A stretch of 13,163 nt of DNA from Desulfobacteraceae bacterium (GTDB lineage Bacteria > Desulfobacterota > Desulfobacteria > Desulfobacterales > Desulfobacteraceae). The stretch lies in the NCBI GenBank assembly GCA_030638935.1, contig DAOWDR010000288.1:1-13163 (forward strand), given 5' to 3'. Under the pieces are notes generated by a model. That model saw only the letters and a list, made by a program, of their open reading frames with translations. It had not been told where the DNA came from and made no database searches. Made by a program: the position numbers and the translations under genes. Positions 12,684 to 13,163 of this stretch are shown one piece after another. How positions within the stretch are numbered: position 1 is the first letter of the stretch; each line of letters opens with the position of its first letter.

Positions 12684-13163
12684 CTATTTCTCCCTTTTAT
12701 ACCCATGGTCAATCTCAAGGGAATCAATATTGGTGGTGGACTCCCCCCGGGCGCTCTTTATTGAGTCAATGCCCCTTCCCACTATATCTTTCCGGGATGC
12801 ATAGGCCGTTGCCGTGGCTTCGTCAATCTGCCCTTCTTCAAAAAGGTCTATGATGAACTCGTCAAAGGAAATCATTCCCTGGGCCTTGCCTGCCATGATG
12901 ATATCATTAAAGGTTTTTCCCTCGGATTCCCCGTTCAGGATAGAGTCTTTTACCCGTAAATTGGTAGCCATGACTTCAAAGGCAGCCACCCGGCTACCGC
13001 CCACCTTGGGCAGCAGACGCTGGGCCACCACCCACCTCACCGTATCCGCCAGACGGATTCGGATCTGCCTTTCCTCTTCGGTTGAAAACATACCCAAAAC
13101 ACGGTTGATGGTCTGACCGGCATCCACTGTATGGAGGGTAGACAAAACCAGGTGACCGGTTTC
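12684..13163 (-). CDS. PilT/PilU-type pilus retraction ATPase, 5' end outside window
   Basis: C-terminal 159 residues of a type IV pilus ATPase. The frame enters at 13163 reading ETGHLVLSTLHT, the His box of the PilT family after Walker B, then VDAGQTINRVLGMF, and continues through VVAQRLLPKVGGSRVAAFEV and the helices that end the AAA fold. A charged tail of about 35 residues follows the usual PilT end. A TTG at 13145 is not a start; the real start lies beyond the window edge. PilT-like ATPases power retraction of type IV pili for twitching. PilT and PilU cannot be told apart from this part. Confidence 0.9.
   Translation of the reverse strand, partial: ETGHLVLSTLHTVDAGQTINRVLGMFSTEEERQIRIRLADTVRWVVAQRLLPKVGGSRVAAFEVMATNLRVKDSILNGESEGKTFNDIIMAGKAQGMISFDEFIIDLFEEGQIDEATATAYASRKDIVGRGIDSIKSARGESTTNIDSLEIDHGYKREK

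Overview
The window reads as a chromosomal segment of a Gram-negative anaerobe, most likely a sulfate-reducing Desulfobacterota of the Desulfobacteraceae type. This is inferred from gene content: a Fur-FeoA-FeoA fusion in front of feoB, the selenium-associated YedF, a divergent Dus-like flavoprotein, a YkgJ-type cysteine-cluster remnant, and a PilT ATPase operon ending in a SPOR protein. No marker gene fixes the species.

Layout. Positions 1-3009 (minus strand) hold a ferrous-iron uptake operon: one 325-residue protein joining a Fur regulator to two FeoA domains, then feoB, which is cut by the window edge. A promoter with an 18-bp imperfect palindrome over its -10 box precedes it. Positions 3010-5456 form an AT-rich, gene-poor accessory stretch. 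It carries a BrnT/BrnA toxin-antitoxin pair and a SEC-C zinc-motif gene overlapping an unrecognised 172-codon frame. The latter two lie between two copies of a GATTTGACCC(C)TCT motif. Several short palindromes follow, and then a GC-rich segment (about 5108-5280) that folds into a long stem closing two hairpins. A promoter-like sequence and four 14-nt tandem repeats lead into the next gene. Positions 5457-7819 hold the Dus-family flavoprotein, a short YkgJ-like fragment, a conserved-looking 98-residue unknown on the minus strand, and yedF on the plus strand. The last two are transcribed divergently from two good sigma70-like promoters.

Positions 7829-13163 (minus strand) are one tightly packed operon of five genes. 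In transcription order these are a PilT/PilU-type pilus ATPase (5' end outside the window), a zinc-ribbon plus receiver-like protein, a single-pass membrane protein, a class A penicillin-binding protein, and a membrane-anchored SPOR protein. Gaps are 3 and 6 nt, followed by two ATGA overlaps, so the products are probably made together. The set suggests a link between type IV pili and local peptidoglycan synthesis.

The item most worth following is the three-way-junction element at 5108-5280, which matches no element I can name. Next come the Fur-FeoA-FeoA fusion and the possible frameshift in the SEC-C locus. I found no CRISPR array, tRNA, rRNA, integrase or intact transposase.
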